Source: Cecembia lonarensis LW9 (GTDB lineage Bacteria > Bacteroidota > Bacteroidia > Cytophagales > Cyclobacteriaceae). Taken from it: a stretch of 39,796 nucleotides of DNA. The notes below the pieces were generated by a model that saw nothing but the letters and a program-made list of their open reading frames with translations, did no database searches and was not told the origin of the DNA. A program made the position numbers and the translations under genes. Location: assembly GCF_000298295.1 (NCBI RefSeq), contig NZ_AMGM01000035.1:1-39796 (forward strand), written 5' to 3'. How positions within the stretch are numbered: the first letter of the stretch is position 1; the number at the start of each line of letters is the position of its first letter. This document shows positions 25,630 through 33,519 of this stretch, one piece after another.

Positions 25630-26406
25630 GTGAGCTATATAGATACCCATGTGCATATTTATTCAGATAAATATGCGGGGGATAGAGATGAAGTGATCAG
25701 AAGGACGCTGGAAAAAGGCGTCAATCAATTGTACATGCCCAATGTGGATGTGGATACCATTGATGCCATGTTGGAGTGCGAATTGCGCTACCCGGGTGTA
25801 TGTATTCCAATGATGGGGCTGCATCCCTGTGATGTGAAGAAGGATTTTGAGAAGCAGTTGTACGTCATGGAAGACTGGATCAATAAGCGGGAATTTGCGG
25901 GTATCGGTGAAACCGGCTTGGATTTGTATTGGGACAAAACATTTTTTGAGCAACAAAAAGAAGCCTTGAGGGTTCAGATACAGTGGGCCAAAGAAAAGCA
26001 ATGGCCTATCATTCTGCATTGCCGGGAATCCATGGATGAGACCATTGCCATCATTCAAGAGGAAAAAGACGAAAACCTAAAAGGGATCTTTCATTGTTTT
26101 TCCGGGAGTTTAGCCCAGGCAGAGGAAATTATTCAACTGGGCTTTATGCTGGGTATTGGTGGGGTTTCAACCTACAAAAATGGAGGATTGGATGCTGTGC
26201 TGCCTCATGTAGACCCTGCATTTGTTGTTTTAGAAACTGACGGACCCTACTTGGCACCGGTCCCTCATAGGGGAAAAAGGAATTCTCCTGAATATATTCC
26301 TGTTATTGCAGAGCGGGTAGGGGATTTGTTACAGAAATCAAGGGATGAAATTGCTGAACTGACCAGCGGTAATGCCAAAAGGATTTTTCATCATTTTGAA
26401 CCATGA
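25630..26406 (+). CDS. tatD: TatD family metal-dependent hydrolase
   Basis: The 258-residue protein is a TIM-barrel amidohydrolase-fold DNase/hydrolase. Metal ligands are H7 and H9 in DTHVHIY, E94 in GETGLDLYW, H130 in LHCRES, H155 in HCFSGS, and D204 in ETDGPYLAP. E. coli relatives have 3'-5' exonuclease activity and D-aminoacyl-tRNA-related roles. The start is a GTG at 25630 placed directly before the conserved SYIDTHVH strand. It overlaps ansA by four bases. Confidence 0.9.
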   Translation: MSYIDTHVHIYSDKYAGDRDEVIRRTLEKGVNQLYMPNVDVDTIDAMLECELRYPGVCIPMMGLHPCDVKKDFEKQLYVMEDWINKREFAGIGETGLDLYWDKTFFEQQKEALRVQIQWAKEKQWPIILHCRESMDETIAIIQEEKDENLKGIFHCFSGSLAQAEEIIQLGFMLGIGGVSTYKNGGLDAVLPHVDPAFVVLETDGPYLAPVPHRGKRNSPEYIPVIAERVGDLLQKSRDEIAELTSGNAKRIFHHFEP

Positions 26407-27482
26407 ACTACAAAATAGTAAGACTAAATACGTCAGCAAAAAGTGATATTACCTCCTCTGTTTTGATCATTTACACAGGGGGGACACTGGGTATGGCCTA
26501 CGATGAATCTGGGGCGCTGGTGCCTTTTAATTTTGGACAGATACTGGAGAAAGTACCTTCTTTGACGCAGATGAACATTGCCATTACGGTAATTTCTTTT
26601 CCTGAGCCTATAGACTCTTCCAATGTCAATATGCAGCATTGGGTGGATATGGCGTATATTATTTTTGAAAATTACGATAGCTATGATGGTTTTGTAATAT
26701 TGCACGGAACGGATACCATGGCCTACTCTGCTTCCATGCTCAGTTACATGTTGCAGGGCTTAAGTAAACCGGTGATTTTTACAGGAGCGCAGCTGCCCAT
26801 TTCTGCTATGCGCTCAGATGCAAGGGAAAACTTGATGACCTCGCTTGAGATTGCCACAGCCAAGGCCAATGGTAAGCCAATCGTGCCTGAGGTTTGTATA
26901 TTCTTTAATCACATGTTGCTAAGGGGCAATAGGTCCAAGAAGGTGCAAAGTGTACATTTTGACGCCTTTGAATCAGAAAATTACCCGGCTTTGGCGGAAT
27001 CGGGTATTGTGATTGACTATAATTACGCTGCTATAAAGCCTTTTGAGGAAGGGGTAAAGCTGAGGTATTCCAATAAACTGAACAACCATGTGGTGGTCGT
27101 GAAGCTGTTTCCTGGCATTACGGCTGAGGTATTGGAAGCCTGCTTATCTATCAAAGGGTTAAGGGGCGTTATCTTGGAAACTTATGGTTCAGGGAACAGT
27201 CCCAGTGAGGCTTGGTTTTTGGATATTTTAGAAAAAGCTGTGAAACGGGGTTTGATCATTCTCAATGTATCCCAATGTAATGGGGGCAGGGTGATTCAAG
27301 GCAGGTATCAGACCAGTAAAGACCTGCTTCGTATTGGTATTTTGAGTGGAGGGGATATCACTACCGAGGCAGCTGTTACCAAGATGATGTTTATACTGGG
27401 AAATGAGTCTTCAGATGCCCAGATCAGGAGAAAATTGGTCATGCCAATAGCAGGGGAAATGTCTTTAACGGGATTTGCATAA
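26403..27482 (+). CDS. ansA: Type I L-asparaginase
   Basis: The enzyme hydrolyses asparagine to aspartate and ammonia. The 359-residue protein has both signature regions: YTGGTLGM with T25 and T28 (first nucleophile region) and LHGTDTMAYSASML with T103-D104. No signal peptide is present, which fits the cytoplasmic low-affinity type I enzyme. Length is typical with the C-terminal small domain. It is translationally coupled to tatD through ATGA, and the tRNA-Ser gene follows after 72 bases. Confidence 0.93.
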   Translation: MNYKIVRLNTSAKSDITSSVLIIYTGGTLGMAYDESGALVPFNFGQILEKVPSLTQMNIAITVISFPEPIDSSNVNMQHWVDMAYIIFENYDSYDGFVILHGTDTMAYSASMLSYMLQGLSKPVIFTGAQLPISAMRSDARENLMTSLEIATAKANGKPIVPEVCIFFNHMLLRGNRSKKVQSVHFDAFESENYPALAESGIVIDYNYAAIKPFEEGVKLRYSNKLNNHVVVVKLFPGITAEVLEACLSIKGLRGVILETYGSGNSPSEAWFLDILEKAVKRGLIILNVSQCNGGRVIQGRYQTSKDLLRIGILSGGDITTEAAVTKMMFILGNESSDAQIRRKLVMPIAGEMSLTGFA

Positions 27483-27498
27483 ATTTTCCGAAAAGATT

Positions 27499-27528
27499 TT
27501 GATGGGCTTAGAATAATTCATTTCTTTG
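27499..27528 (+). promoter_or_regulatory. Candidate tRNA-Ser promoter
   Basis: TTG (27499-27501), 19 bases, TTTCTTTG (27521-27528) matches seven of eight consensus positions with the right spacing. The tRNA begins 27 bases after the -7 box. Confidence 0.5.
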
Positions 27529-27554
27529 CACTCCGATTCAGAAATCGACCATAC

Positions 27555-27642
27555 AGAGAGGTGTCCGAGTGGTTGAAGGAGCACGCCTGGAAAGCGTGTA
27601 TACCCCTAAAGGGTATCGAGGGTTCGAATCCCTTCCTCTCTG
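27555..27642 (+). tRNA. tRNA-Ser (GGA)
   Basis: The 88-base gene folds as a class II tRNA. The acceptor AGAGAGG (27555-27561) pairs with CCTCTCT (27635-27641), and the discriminator is G. The anticodon stem CACGC/GCGTG holds anticodon GGA at 27589-27591. A long variable arm and the T arm GAGGG/CCCTT with loop TTCGAAT follow. CCA is not encoded. The 3' end is repeated twice downstream in tandem units. Confidence 0.97.
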
Positions 27643-27647
27643 CGAAA

Positions 27648-27677
27648 AGCCAGTTTTAGAGATAAGACTGGTTTTTT
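27648..27677 (+). terminator. Intrinsic terminator of the first tRNA-linked unit
   Basis: CCAGTTTTA (27650-27658), loop GAGA, TAAGACTGG (27663-27671), then six T. It lies immediately after tRNA-Ser and probably ends its transcript. Confidence 0.85.
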
Positions 27678-27819
27678 ATTTCCCCAAAAGAAAGCTGATC
27701 AGGAAGGGATGAGAACCCTCGATCAAGCACTTGGGTCCGAAATCGACCGAAGGGAGATTCACGAGGGGCAGTGCGGCATGCCTTTGCGGGTACGAGTAAT
27801 CCCTTCCTCTCTGCACAAA

Positions 27820-27849
27820 AGCCAGTTTTAGAGATAAGACTGGTTTTTT
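27820..27849 (+). terminator. Intrinsic terminator of the second tRNA-linked unit
   Basis: This is an exact copy of the hairpin at 27648-27677, followed by six T, and lies right after the second copy of the tRNA 3' end. The third tRNA-end copy at 27969 lacks it. Confidence 0.8.
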
Positions 27850-27983
27850 ATTTCCCCAAAAGAAAGCTGATCAGGAAGGGATGAGAACCCTCGATCAGGC
27901 ACTTGGGTTCGAAATCGACCGAAGGGAAATTCACGAGGGGCGGTGCGGCATGCCCTGTGCGTACGGGTAATCCCTTCCTCTCT

Positions 27984-28291
27984 AAATAAAATTGCTATTT
28001 AATATTTTTTCAAAACATCGTATAGGTGGTTTTTTGAACTGAAAATAAGTTTTTAACCATTTGTCCCTCCAATCAACCCATTTGTTTTTCCATTTGTATA
28101 AATTGTCTAATAGCTTCATTTGGGTTGTTTTAGCTTGCATCAGATTCAAAATAACAGCCATGGAATTAAAATTCTGTAAAAATTATGATTATTTCCTTTG
28201 CATTTTGAATTGAAAAAATGATAACTTTAAAATCTCATTATTAGTTAGAAACCGTTTAACCTTTATTTAAAGTCTATTTAAAAACTACATT
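27984..28291. other. AT-rich intergenic region upstream of exbB
   Basis: About 300 bases without a convincing gene. It holds the candidate exbB promoter near its end and otherwise no repeat or structure I can support. Confidence 0.5.
28198..28229 (+). promoter_or_regulatory. Candidate exbB operon promoter
   Basis: TTG (28198-28200), 21 bases, TAACTTTA (28222-28229). The last base deviates from TAnnTTTG. A leader of about 55 bases would follow. Confidence 0.35.
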
Positions 28292-29098
28292 ATGAAAAAG
28301 TTAATCGCTTTGTTCATGCTTTCCGGAATTTTGATGTTTCCGGTAACTACGAAAGCTCAAGACGCAGAAGAACAAGAAGCTGCAGAAGAAACTGAAGTTG
28401 TGGAAGAGGCACCAGCACCTGCTGCCCCAATTATGGTCGACGACGAGATCATGGATGAGGAAAAAGGCTTCCACCAAATCATCAAAGAAAAGTTCATTGA
28501 AGGTGATCCTACTTTCATGTCTCCGGTATTGATCTGTTTGATTTTAGGTCTTGCCGTTGCTTTGGAAAGAATTATTACTTTGAACCTTTCTACCACCAAT
28601 ACCAAGAAGCTTTTGGCTAAAGTAGAAGAAGCGCTTGAACAAGGCGGTATCGAAGCGGCTAAGGACGTTACGAAAAGCACCAAAGGTCCTGTTGCTTCTA
28701 TCTTTACCCAAGGTTTGATGAGGTACTCCGAAGGGATTGAAATGGTAGAAAAATCAATCATAGCATACGGATCCGTTGAAATGGGTCGTTTGGAAAAAGG
28801 ATTGGTTTGGATTTCCTTATTCATCTCCCTTGCCCCGATGTTGGGTTTCATGGGTACGGTAATCGGTATGATCGGTGCCTTCGATGCGATCGAAGCAGCT
28901 GGTGATATCTCCCCATCCCTTGTAGCAGGTGGTATTAAAATCGCCCTTTTAACAACTGTTGCCGGTTTGATCGTAGCGATTATCCTTCAGTTGTTCTACA
29001 ATTACTGTGTGGCTAAAATCGATTCATTGGTGAATGATATGGAGGATGCTTCCATCACTTTGGTAGATATCCTTGTGAAGCACAAACTTACCAAGTAA
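28292..29098 (+). CDS. exbB: MotA/TolQ/ExbB family proton channel protein
   Basis: The 268-residue protein begins with a signal peptide (about 1-22). A very acidic Ala/Glu/Pro-rich periplasmic segment (23-58) comes next, then the three-helix ExbB/TolQ domain. Conserved channel helices include LAPMLGFMGTVIGMIGAFDAI and the late IALLTTVAGLIVAIILQL. With ExbD it forms an inner-membrane motor that uses the proton gradient to energise outer-membrane transport or T9SS-type functions. It is the first gene of a four-gene operon. No tonB is present, so the partner lies elsewhere. Confidence 0.9.
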   Translation: MKKLIALFMLSGILMFPVTTKAQDAEEQEAAEETEVVEEAPAPAAPIMVDDEIMDEEKGFHQIIKEKFIEGDPTFMSPVLICLILGLAVALERIITLNLSTTNTKKLLAKVEEALEQGGIEAAKDVTKSTKGPVASIFTQGLMRYSEGIEMVEKSIIAYGSVEMGRLEKGLVWISLFISLAPMLGFMGTVIGMIGAFDAIEAAGDISPSLVAGGIKIALLTTVAGLIVAIILQLFYNYCVAKIDSLVNDMEDASITLVDILVKHKLTK

Positions 29099-29160
29099 TT
29101 GCTTGGTAAGTGCTTGATGACTTCAAATCAATTAATCTTTAAAATTGAAAATCATTACAA

Positions 29161-29490
29161 ATGGATAGTATAGACATCTTTATATTTGTTGCAGAAGGTT
29201 TGATCATCATTGGAGCTATCCTTGCGATTCTGATGCCTTTGATCAAATCCTTGGACAACCCTGGAAGCTTGGTGAAAACCGGCATTGGTGTGGCTGTGCT
29301 ATTGGTTGTCTTCTTTATCGCTTATTCTATGGCTGATAGTGAAGTATTGCCTAAGTATGCCGCAGATCCCTTTAACCTCACTCCCGAAATTTCTAAATTC
29401 GTAGGAGGAGCACTTCTCACAACCTATGCATTGTTTATCATTGCGATTGTAGGTATTGTGTTTACAGAAATCAATAAAGCAATAAAGTAA
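29161..29490 (+). CDS. Small three-helix membrane protein in the exb operon
   Basis: I do not recognise a named family. The 109-residue protein has three strong hydrophobic segments (about 5-27, 39-58 and 81-105). A short polar loop (DSEVLPKYAADPFNLTPE) lies between the second and third. It ends in a short charged tail. It lies between exbB and the first exbD, and its stop overlaps the exbD start by one base (TAATG), so it is surely co-expressed. An accessory subunit of the ExbBD motor is the simplest inference. Confidence 0.85.
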   Translation: MDSIDIFIFVAEGLIIIGAILAILMPLIKSLDNPGSLVKTGIGVAVLLVVFFIAYSMADSEVLPKYAADPFNLTPEISKFVGGALLTTYALFIIAIVGIVFTEINKAIK

Positions 29491-30131
29491 TGGCAAGAAA
29501 AAAAGGCAGATTAACCCAGGAGGTCAACGCAGGTTCCATGGCGGACATCGCCTTCCTGTTGCTGATTTTCTTCTTGGTTACTACTACGATTGCTTCGGAC
29601 AAAGGTATTTTGAATATCCTTCCTCCTAAGCAGGATCCTAATCAGCCACCACCTGAAGTCCTGTTGAATGAAAGGAATATATTCAATATCCTTGTAAATG
29701 CCAACGATCAGTTATTGGTGGAAGGTGAATACTTGGATAATACCGAAAAGCTTTCCGAAGACCTTAAGGACTTCATCTTGAATTTTGGCGCTCCTGATGA
29801 GGAAGCTGTAGCGTTGTATAACAGTTTGCCAGCTTCTTTAAGAAATAAGGCCAAAAGAGATCCAGCCTCATCCGATCATCCAATGTCAGGAGGAGCAGTA
29901 GTATCTATCAAGACGAATAGAGGAACTTCCTACGAAAGATATCTTGAAGTATTGGATCAGGTAAAGCGTGCCTACTTTGAAATTTATGCTGAAAGGGTAG
30001 GTTTGACTGCCGATCAGTATAGGGCATTGACAGGTAGAACACCAGCTGAAAGAGAACTTCAGGATAGAGGTAAGGAAGGTATTCCAATGGCGATTTCCAT
30101 TGCAGAACCAGATAAAATAGGAGGAAATTGA
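29490..30131 (+). CDS. exbD: Biopolymer transport protein ExbD/TolR (long form)
   Basis: The 213-residue protein has a short cytoplasmic N-terminus. A single membrane helix carries the proton-relay aspartate D19 in SMADIAFLLLIFFLVTTTI. A periplasmic domain of about 170 residues follows, longer than in E. coli ExbD. The insertion includes a basic stretch near residues 115-130. It pairs with ExbB and with the second ExbD, which begins one base after its stop. Confidence 0.9.
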   Translation: MARKKGRLTQEVNAGSMADIAFLLLIFFLVTTTIASDKGILNILPPKQDPNQPPPEVLLNERNIFNILVNANDQLLVEGEYLDNTEKLSEDLKDFILNFGAPDEEAVALYNSLPASLRNKAKRDPASSDHPMSGGAVVSIKTNRGTSYERYLEVLDQVKRAYFEIYAERVGLTADQYRALTGRTPAERELQDRGKEGIPMAISIAEPDKIGGN

Positions 30132-30132
30132 T

Positions 30133-30594
30133 ATGTCAAAGTTTAAGAAAAAAACAGGAACTTCTCAGAATATCCCAACTTCTGCTTTGCCGGATATCAT
30201 CTTCATGCTCCTATTCTTCTTCATGGTGACCACAGTTTTAAGAGAGCAGGAGATTTTGGTAGAACAAAAAATTCCTCAAGCTACTCAGCTTCAGAAATTG
30301 GAAAAGAAAACCTTGATCTCTTACCTTTATATTGGTAAGCCAAAGAATACAGGCATGTTTGGTACTGAACCTAGGGTACAGGCTAATGATGTGCTTATCA
30401 ACACCAAAGACATCGTACTTTGGGTAAACCAAGAAAAAGATAAGTTGTCAGAAGCAGAAAGAGATATGATTACCATTTCCATGAAAGTGGATAGGGATGT
30501 GAAAATGGGTCCGATTTCAGATGTTCAGTTTGAACTTCGTGAAGCGGATGCAAGAAGAATTCTCTATGCTGCTGTAGGAAAGGTACAGAATTGA
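30133..30594 (+). CDS. exbD: Biopolymer transport protein ExbD/TolR (second copy)
   Basis: The 153-residue protein has the proton-relay aspartate D21 in ALPDIIFMLLFFFMVTTVL followed by a periplasmic domain. Its sequence differs clearly from the first ExbD, so the two are probably distinct subunits and not a recent duplication. Two different ExbD genes after one exbB is common in Bacteroidota. This is the last gene before a terminator. Confidence 0.9.
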   Translation: MSKFKKKTGTSQNIPTSALPDIIFMLLFFFMVTTVLREQEILVEQKIPQATQLQKLEKKTLISYLYIGKPKNTGMFGTEPRVQANDVLINTKDIVLWVNQEKDKLSEAERDMITISMKVDRDVKMGPISDVQFELREADARRILYAAVGKVQN

Positions 30595-30613
30595 TAAAAA
30601 ATCAAGTGTTATT

Positions 30614-30644
30614 AAAAAGCTATCCCTTATGGGGTAGCTTTTTT
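30614..30644 (+). terminator. Terminator of the exbB-exbD operon
   Basis: GCTATCCC (30619-30626), loop TTAT, GGGGTAGC (30631-30638), then six T, with flanking A residues extending the stem. One G-T pair is inside. Confidence 0.9.
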
Positions 30645-30658
30645 ACTTTCAAGTCATT

Positions 30659-31987
30659 ATGATTTTAAAAAAGCTCCCGCAAAAGAAGAAAGTCCAAAAT
30701 GCATGGGCGATGTATGATTGGGCCAATTCGGTTTACAGTCTGGTCATTACTTCTACCATTTTTCCAGTATACTTCAATAGTGTAACCCGTTCAGAAGATT
30801 TTGGAGATGTGGTTTCTTTTTTGGGCTTTCAAGTGGTCAATACCGTTCTTTATTCCTATTCTATTTCTTTTTCATTTCTGGTGATCGTATTTCTTTCACC
30901 ACTATTATCCGGTATAGCTGATTTTGGAGGTAAGAAACTAACCTTTATGAAGTTTTTTGCCTACTTAGGAGCGCTCTCTTGTGTTGGACTGTTTTTTTTT
31001 GATGGAGACAACCTGGAATGGGGGATTTTATGTGCTGTATTAGCCAGTATAGGGTTTTCAGGGAGTATTGTATTTTACAATGCTTTTTTGCCCGAGATTG
31101 CAGAAGAAGAGGAATATGATTTCTTGAGTGCCAAAGGTTTTGCCCTAGGTTACATAGGAAGTGTTTTGTTGCTCTTGGTTAATTTGATCATGTTAGAGTT
31201 TCCGGAATTCTTTGGTTTAAGTGATGGAGGGCAGGCAGCGCGCTGGTCTTTCCTCATAACTGGAGTTTGGTGGGTATTATTTGCCCAAATTCCATTTAGA
31301 TATCTTCCGGATAATCCTTATGGAAGGAAATTGGAAACAGGCTGGTTTTGGAGCGGTTACCGTCAAATCAAAGCCGTATTTGCTGTGGTCAAAGGTAAGC
31401 CTGTTATGAATCGTTTTCTTGCAGCTTTCTTATTTTACAGCATGGGGGTGCAGACAGTTTTGTATTTGGCAGCTTCATTTGGAGATAAAGAGCTTAAAAT
31501 GCCGGGAGGCAAATTAATTTTGACTATCTTAATCATACAAATTGTGGCCATTTTGGGGAGTTATCTTTTTGCCTTTGTTTCTAAAAAGTATGGTAATAAA
31601 AGTGCACTCATCATTATGGTATTCATCTGGATACTGATTTGTGGTGCCGCCTACTATGTTCAGGATGAATTTCAGTTTTATGCGTTGGCATTTATTGTAG
31701 GTATGGTCATGGGAGGCATTCAGTCGCTTTCCAGGTCTACTTATTCTAAGTTGATTCCACCCAATACCAGTAACACGGCCTCTTTTTTTAGTTTTTATGA
31801 CGTAACAGAAAAAGTGGCCATCGTTTTGGGTACATTTTCCTATGGACTGATTGAGCAATTGACCGGCAGTATGAGGAACAGTGCCTTGGCACTTGGTTTG
31901 TTTTTTATTGTAGGACTTGGGTTTTTATTATTGGTAAGAATCCCCAAGCAGGAATTGGATAAAATTATAGAGATAAAAAATGCTTAG
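30659..31987 (+). CDS. MFS transporter, UMF1/Atg22-like
   Basis: The 442-residue protein has about twelve membrane segments and the UMF1 opening NAWAMYDWANSVYSLVI (14-30). The Atg22-like branch includes vacuolar amino acid exporters in yeast. Bacterial members are of unknown substrate. The stop overlaps the nnr start by eight bases (ATGCTTAG), so the two are co-translated, though I see no obvious functional link. Confidence 0.85.
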   Translation: MILKKLPQKKKVQNAWAMYDWANSVYSLVITSTIFPVYFNSVTRSEDFGDVVSFLGFQVVNTVLYSYSISFSFLVIVFLSPLLSGIADFGGKKLTFMKFFAYLGALSCVGLFFFDGDNLEWGILCAVLASIGFSGSIVFYNAFLPEIAEEEEYDFLSAKGFALGYIGSVLLLLVNLIMLEFPEFFGLSDGGQAARWSFLITGVWWVLFAQIPFRYLPDNPYGRKLETGWFWSGYRQIKAVFAVVKGKPVMNRFLAAFLFYSMGVQTVLYLAASFGDKELKMPGGKLILTILIIQIVAILGSYLFAFVSKKYGNKSALIIMVFIWILICGAAYYVQDEFQFYALAFIVGMVMGGIQSLSRSTYSKLIPPNTSNTASFFSFYDVTEKVAIVLGTFSYGLIEQLTGSMRNSALALGLFFIVGLGFLLLVRIPKQELDKIIEIKNA

Positions 31988-33455
31988 TATCCTATCCGGA
32001 GATCTTGTAAAACAATTGGATGCAGATTTTATTGCCCAACAAGGAATCAGTTCCTTGGAGTTGATGGAATCTGCTGCCAAGAACTTTTGTACTTGGTTCA
32101 GAGGTAATTTTGTTCCTTCTGAGCACCGCCTATTCGTTTTTTCAGGACCCGGAAATAATGGTGGTGATGGCGTTGCTATTGCCAGGTTACTCTGCCATGA
32201 GGTCAAAGCGGTCACCTTGCTTGTTTTTGAGGAAAAGGAAAATTGCAGTATGGATTATCGGTTGAATTTTGAAAGGCTTCCGGATCAGGTTGAGGTAACT
32301 TCAGTTGATAAGTTTGATTTTAAATTCGAAGAAACGGACATTGTACTGGATGCCATTTTTGGTGTAGGGATCAATAGGCCCATAGATGGGGTTTACAGGT
32401 GGGTAGTCGAAAAACTCAATGCGCTGGAAGCAATAAAGGTAGCAATAGATATTCCTTCAGGCATTCCTGCAGATGATGTCTTGGACGGAGAAGCCTTTAA
32501 GGCTGACCATACGGTGACATTTCAATTTCCAAAGTTTTCACTTTTTTTTCCTGAGCATGCCGTTTATACTGGTAAAGTCCATGTTGTAGATATTGGTATC
32601 CCTGATACTTTTTTGTCAAGGTATCAGGATAACAAGTACTTTTTACAAGCCAAAGATATTCCAGCCTTACATAAAAGATTTCATGCCTTTAGCCATAAAG
32701 GAGATTTTGGTAAAATCATGCTTTTTGGTGGAAGCTTAGGTAAAGTAGGGGCTATGGTGTTGTCTTCCAAAGCAGCCCTGAGGACGGGAAGTGGACTGGT
32801 GCATGTTCAGATTGCTGATGCGGAGCGGATGATCATGCAGACAGCAGTGCCTGAAGTCATGGTGGCCGGAGCACAGGAAATCAAGCGATTGGAGGCCTTT
32901 GATGCCTTAGGAATTGGTCCCGGTTGGGGGACCGAAGTAGATTTGTCTTTTTACAGCAGCATTTTGAAGCGGTTTCATAAACCTGTTGTGATTGATGCAG
33001 ATGGTTTGAACCTATTGGCTAAAAAACCTGAGATGCTCCAATTTGTACCAAAGGGGAGTATTCTAACACCTCATGTAAAAGAATTTGAACGTCTGGTTGG
33101 AAATGTAAGCAGTCATAAAGAAAGATTGCTCAAAGCGCAGCAATTTGCTGGGGAATATGGCGTGTTTTTGATTTTAAAAGGTGCGTTTACTTCCATTTCC
33201 ACACCTGATGGGAAACAATATTTCAATTCAACTGGCAATCAATACATGGCCACAGCTGGGTCTGGTGATGTTTTGACAGGTATGATTACAGCATTTTTGG
33301 GGCAAGGATATAATCCTTTGCAAGCAGCCCTCTGTGGGGTTTTCCACCATGGTTTGGCGGGGGAATTGGCAGGAAAACAAAAAAGGAGAGGGGTAATTGC
33401 ATCTGATATTATTGCGTGTATTCCACAAACATTTTTGGAGCTCGATATTCCCTAA
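31980..33455 (+). CDS. nnr: Bifunctional NAD(P)H-hydrate epimerase/dehydratase
   Basis: The enzyme repairs damaged NADHX and NADPHX. Residues about 1-215 form the YjeF_N epimerase domain with GPGNNGGDG (56-64). Residues about 230-491 form the ADP-dependent dehydratase domain with GGSLGKVGA, GIGPGWGTE, VIDADGLNLL, LTPHVKEFE and TAGSGDVLTGM. The fused two-domain architecture and 491-residue length are standard for bacteria. The protein is cytoplasmic. Confidence 0.95.
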   Translation: MLSILSGDLVKQLDADFIAQQGISSLELMESAAKNFCTWFRGNFVPSEHRLFVFSGPGNNGGDGVAIARLLCHEVKAVTLLVFEEKENCSMDYRLNFERLPDQVEVTSVDKFDFKFEETDIVLDAIFGVGINRPIDGVYRWVVEKLNALEAIKVAIDIPSGIPADDVLDGEAFKADHTVTFQFPKFSLFFPEHAVYTGKVHVVDIGIPDTFLSRYQDNKYFLQAKDIPALHKRFHAFSHKGDFGKIMLFGGSLGKVGAMVLSSKAALRTGSGLVHVQIADAERMIMQTAVPEVMVAGAQEIKRLEAFDALGIGPGWGTEVDLSFYSSILKRFHKPVVIDADGLNLLAKKPEMLQFVPKGSILTPHVKEFERLVGNVSSHKERLLKAQQFAGEYGVFLILKGAFTSISTPDGKQYFNSTGNQYMATAGSGDVLTGMITAFLGQGYNPLQAALCGVFHHGLAGELAGKQKRRGVIASDIIACIPQTFLELDIP

Positions 33456-33519
33456 AAAATATCAATTAATCTAGAACTTTAGATTCGTGGCAAGGGTTAA
33501 CCGGTTATTACTTTAGCTG

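Larger units (their letters stand above)
27643..27983 (+). repeat. Two 171-bp tRNA-linked tandem units (rtT-like)
   Basis: Two nearly identical units follow the tRNA (27643-27813 and 27814-27983). Each ends in a copy of the tRNA-Ser 3' end, AATCCCTTCCTCTCT, at 27798 and 27969; the original is at 27627. Each unit opens with an intrinsic terminator. Each also carries a near-exact reverse complement of the tRNA T arm (27703-27723 and 27875-27895, two mismatches). AGGAAGGGAT at 27701-27710 can pair perfectly with ATCCCTTCCT at 27799-27808, and the second unit repeats this pairing. GAAATCGACC, found just before the tRNA at 27541, recurs at 27739 and 27911. I see no protein in the units. Confidence 0.88.

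Noticed and set aside
27643-27983. CRISPR array
   Set aside because: There are only two long units of 171 bp with no spacer/repeat alternation and no cas genes.
27643-27983. Integrated mobile element at tRNA-Ser
   Set aside because: tRNA-end copies resemble attachment scars, but no integrase or cargo lies between them; kept only as an alternative explanation.
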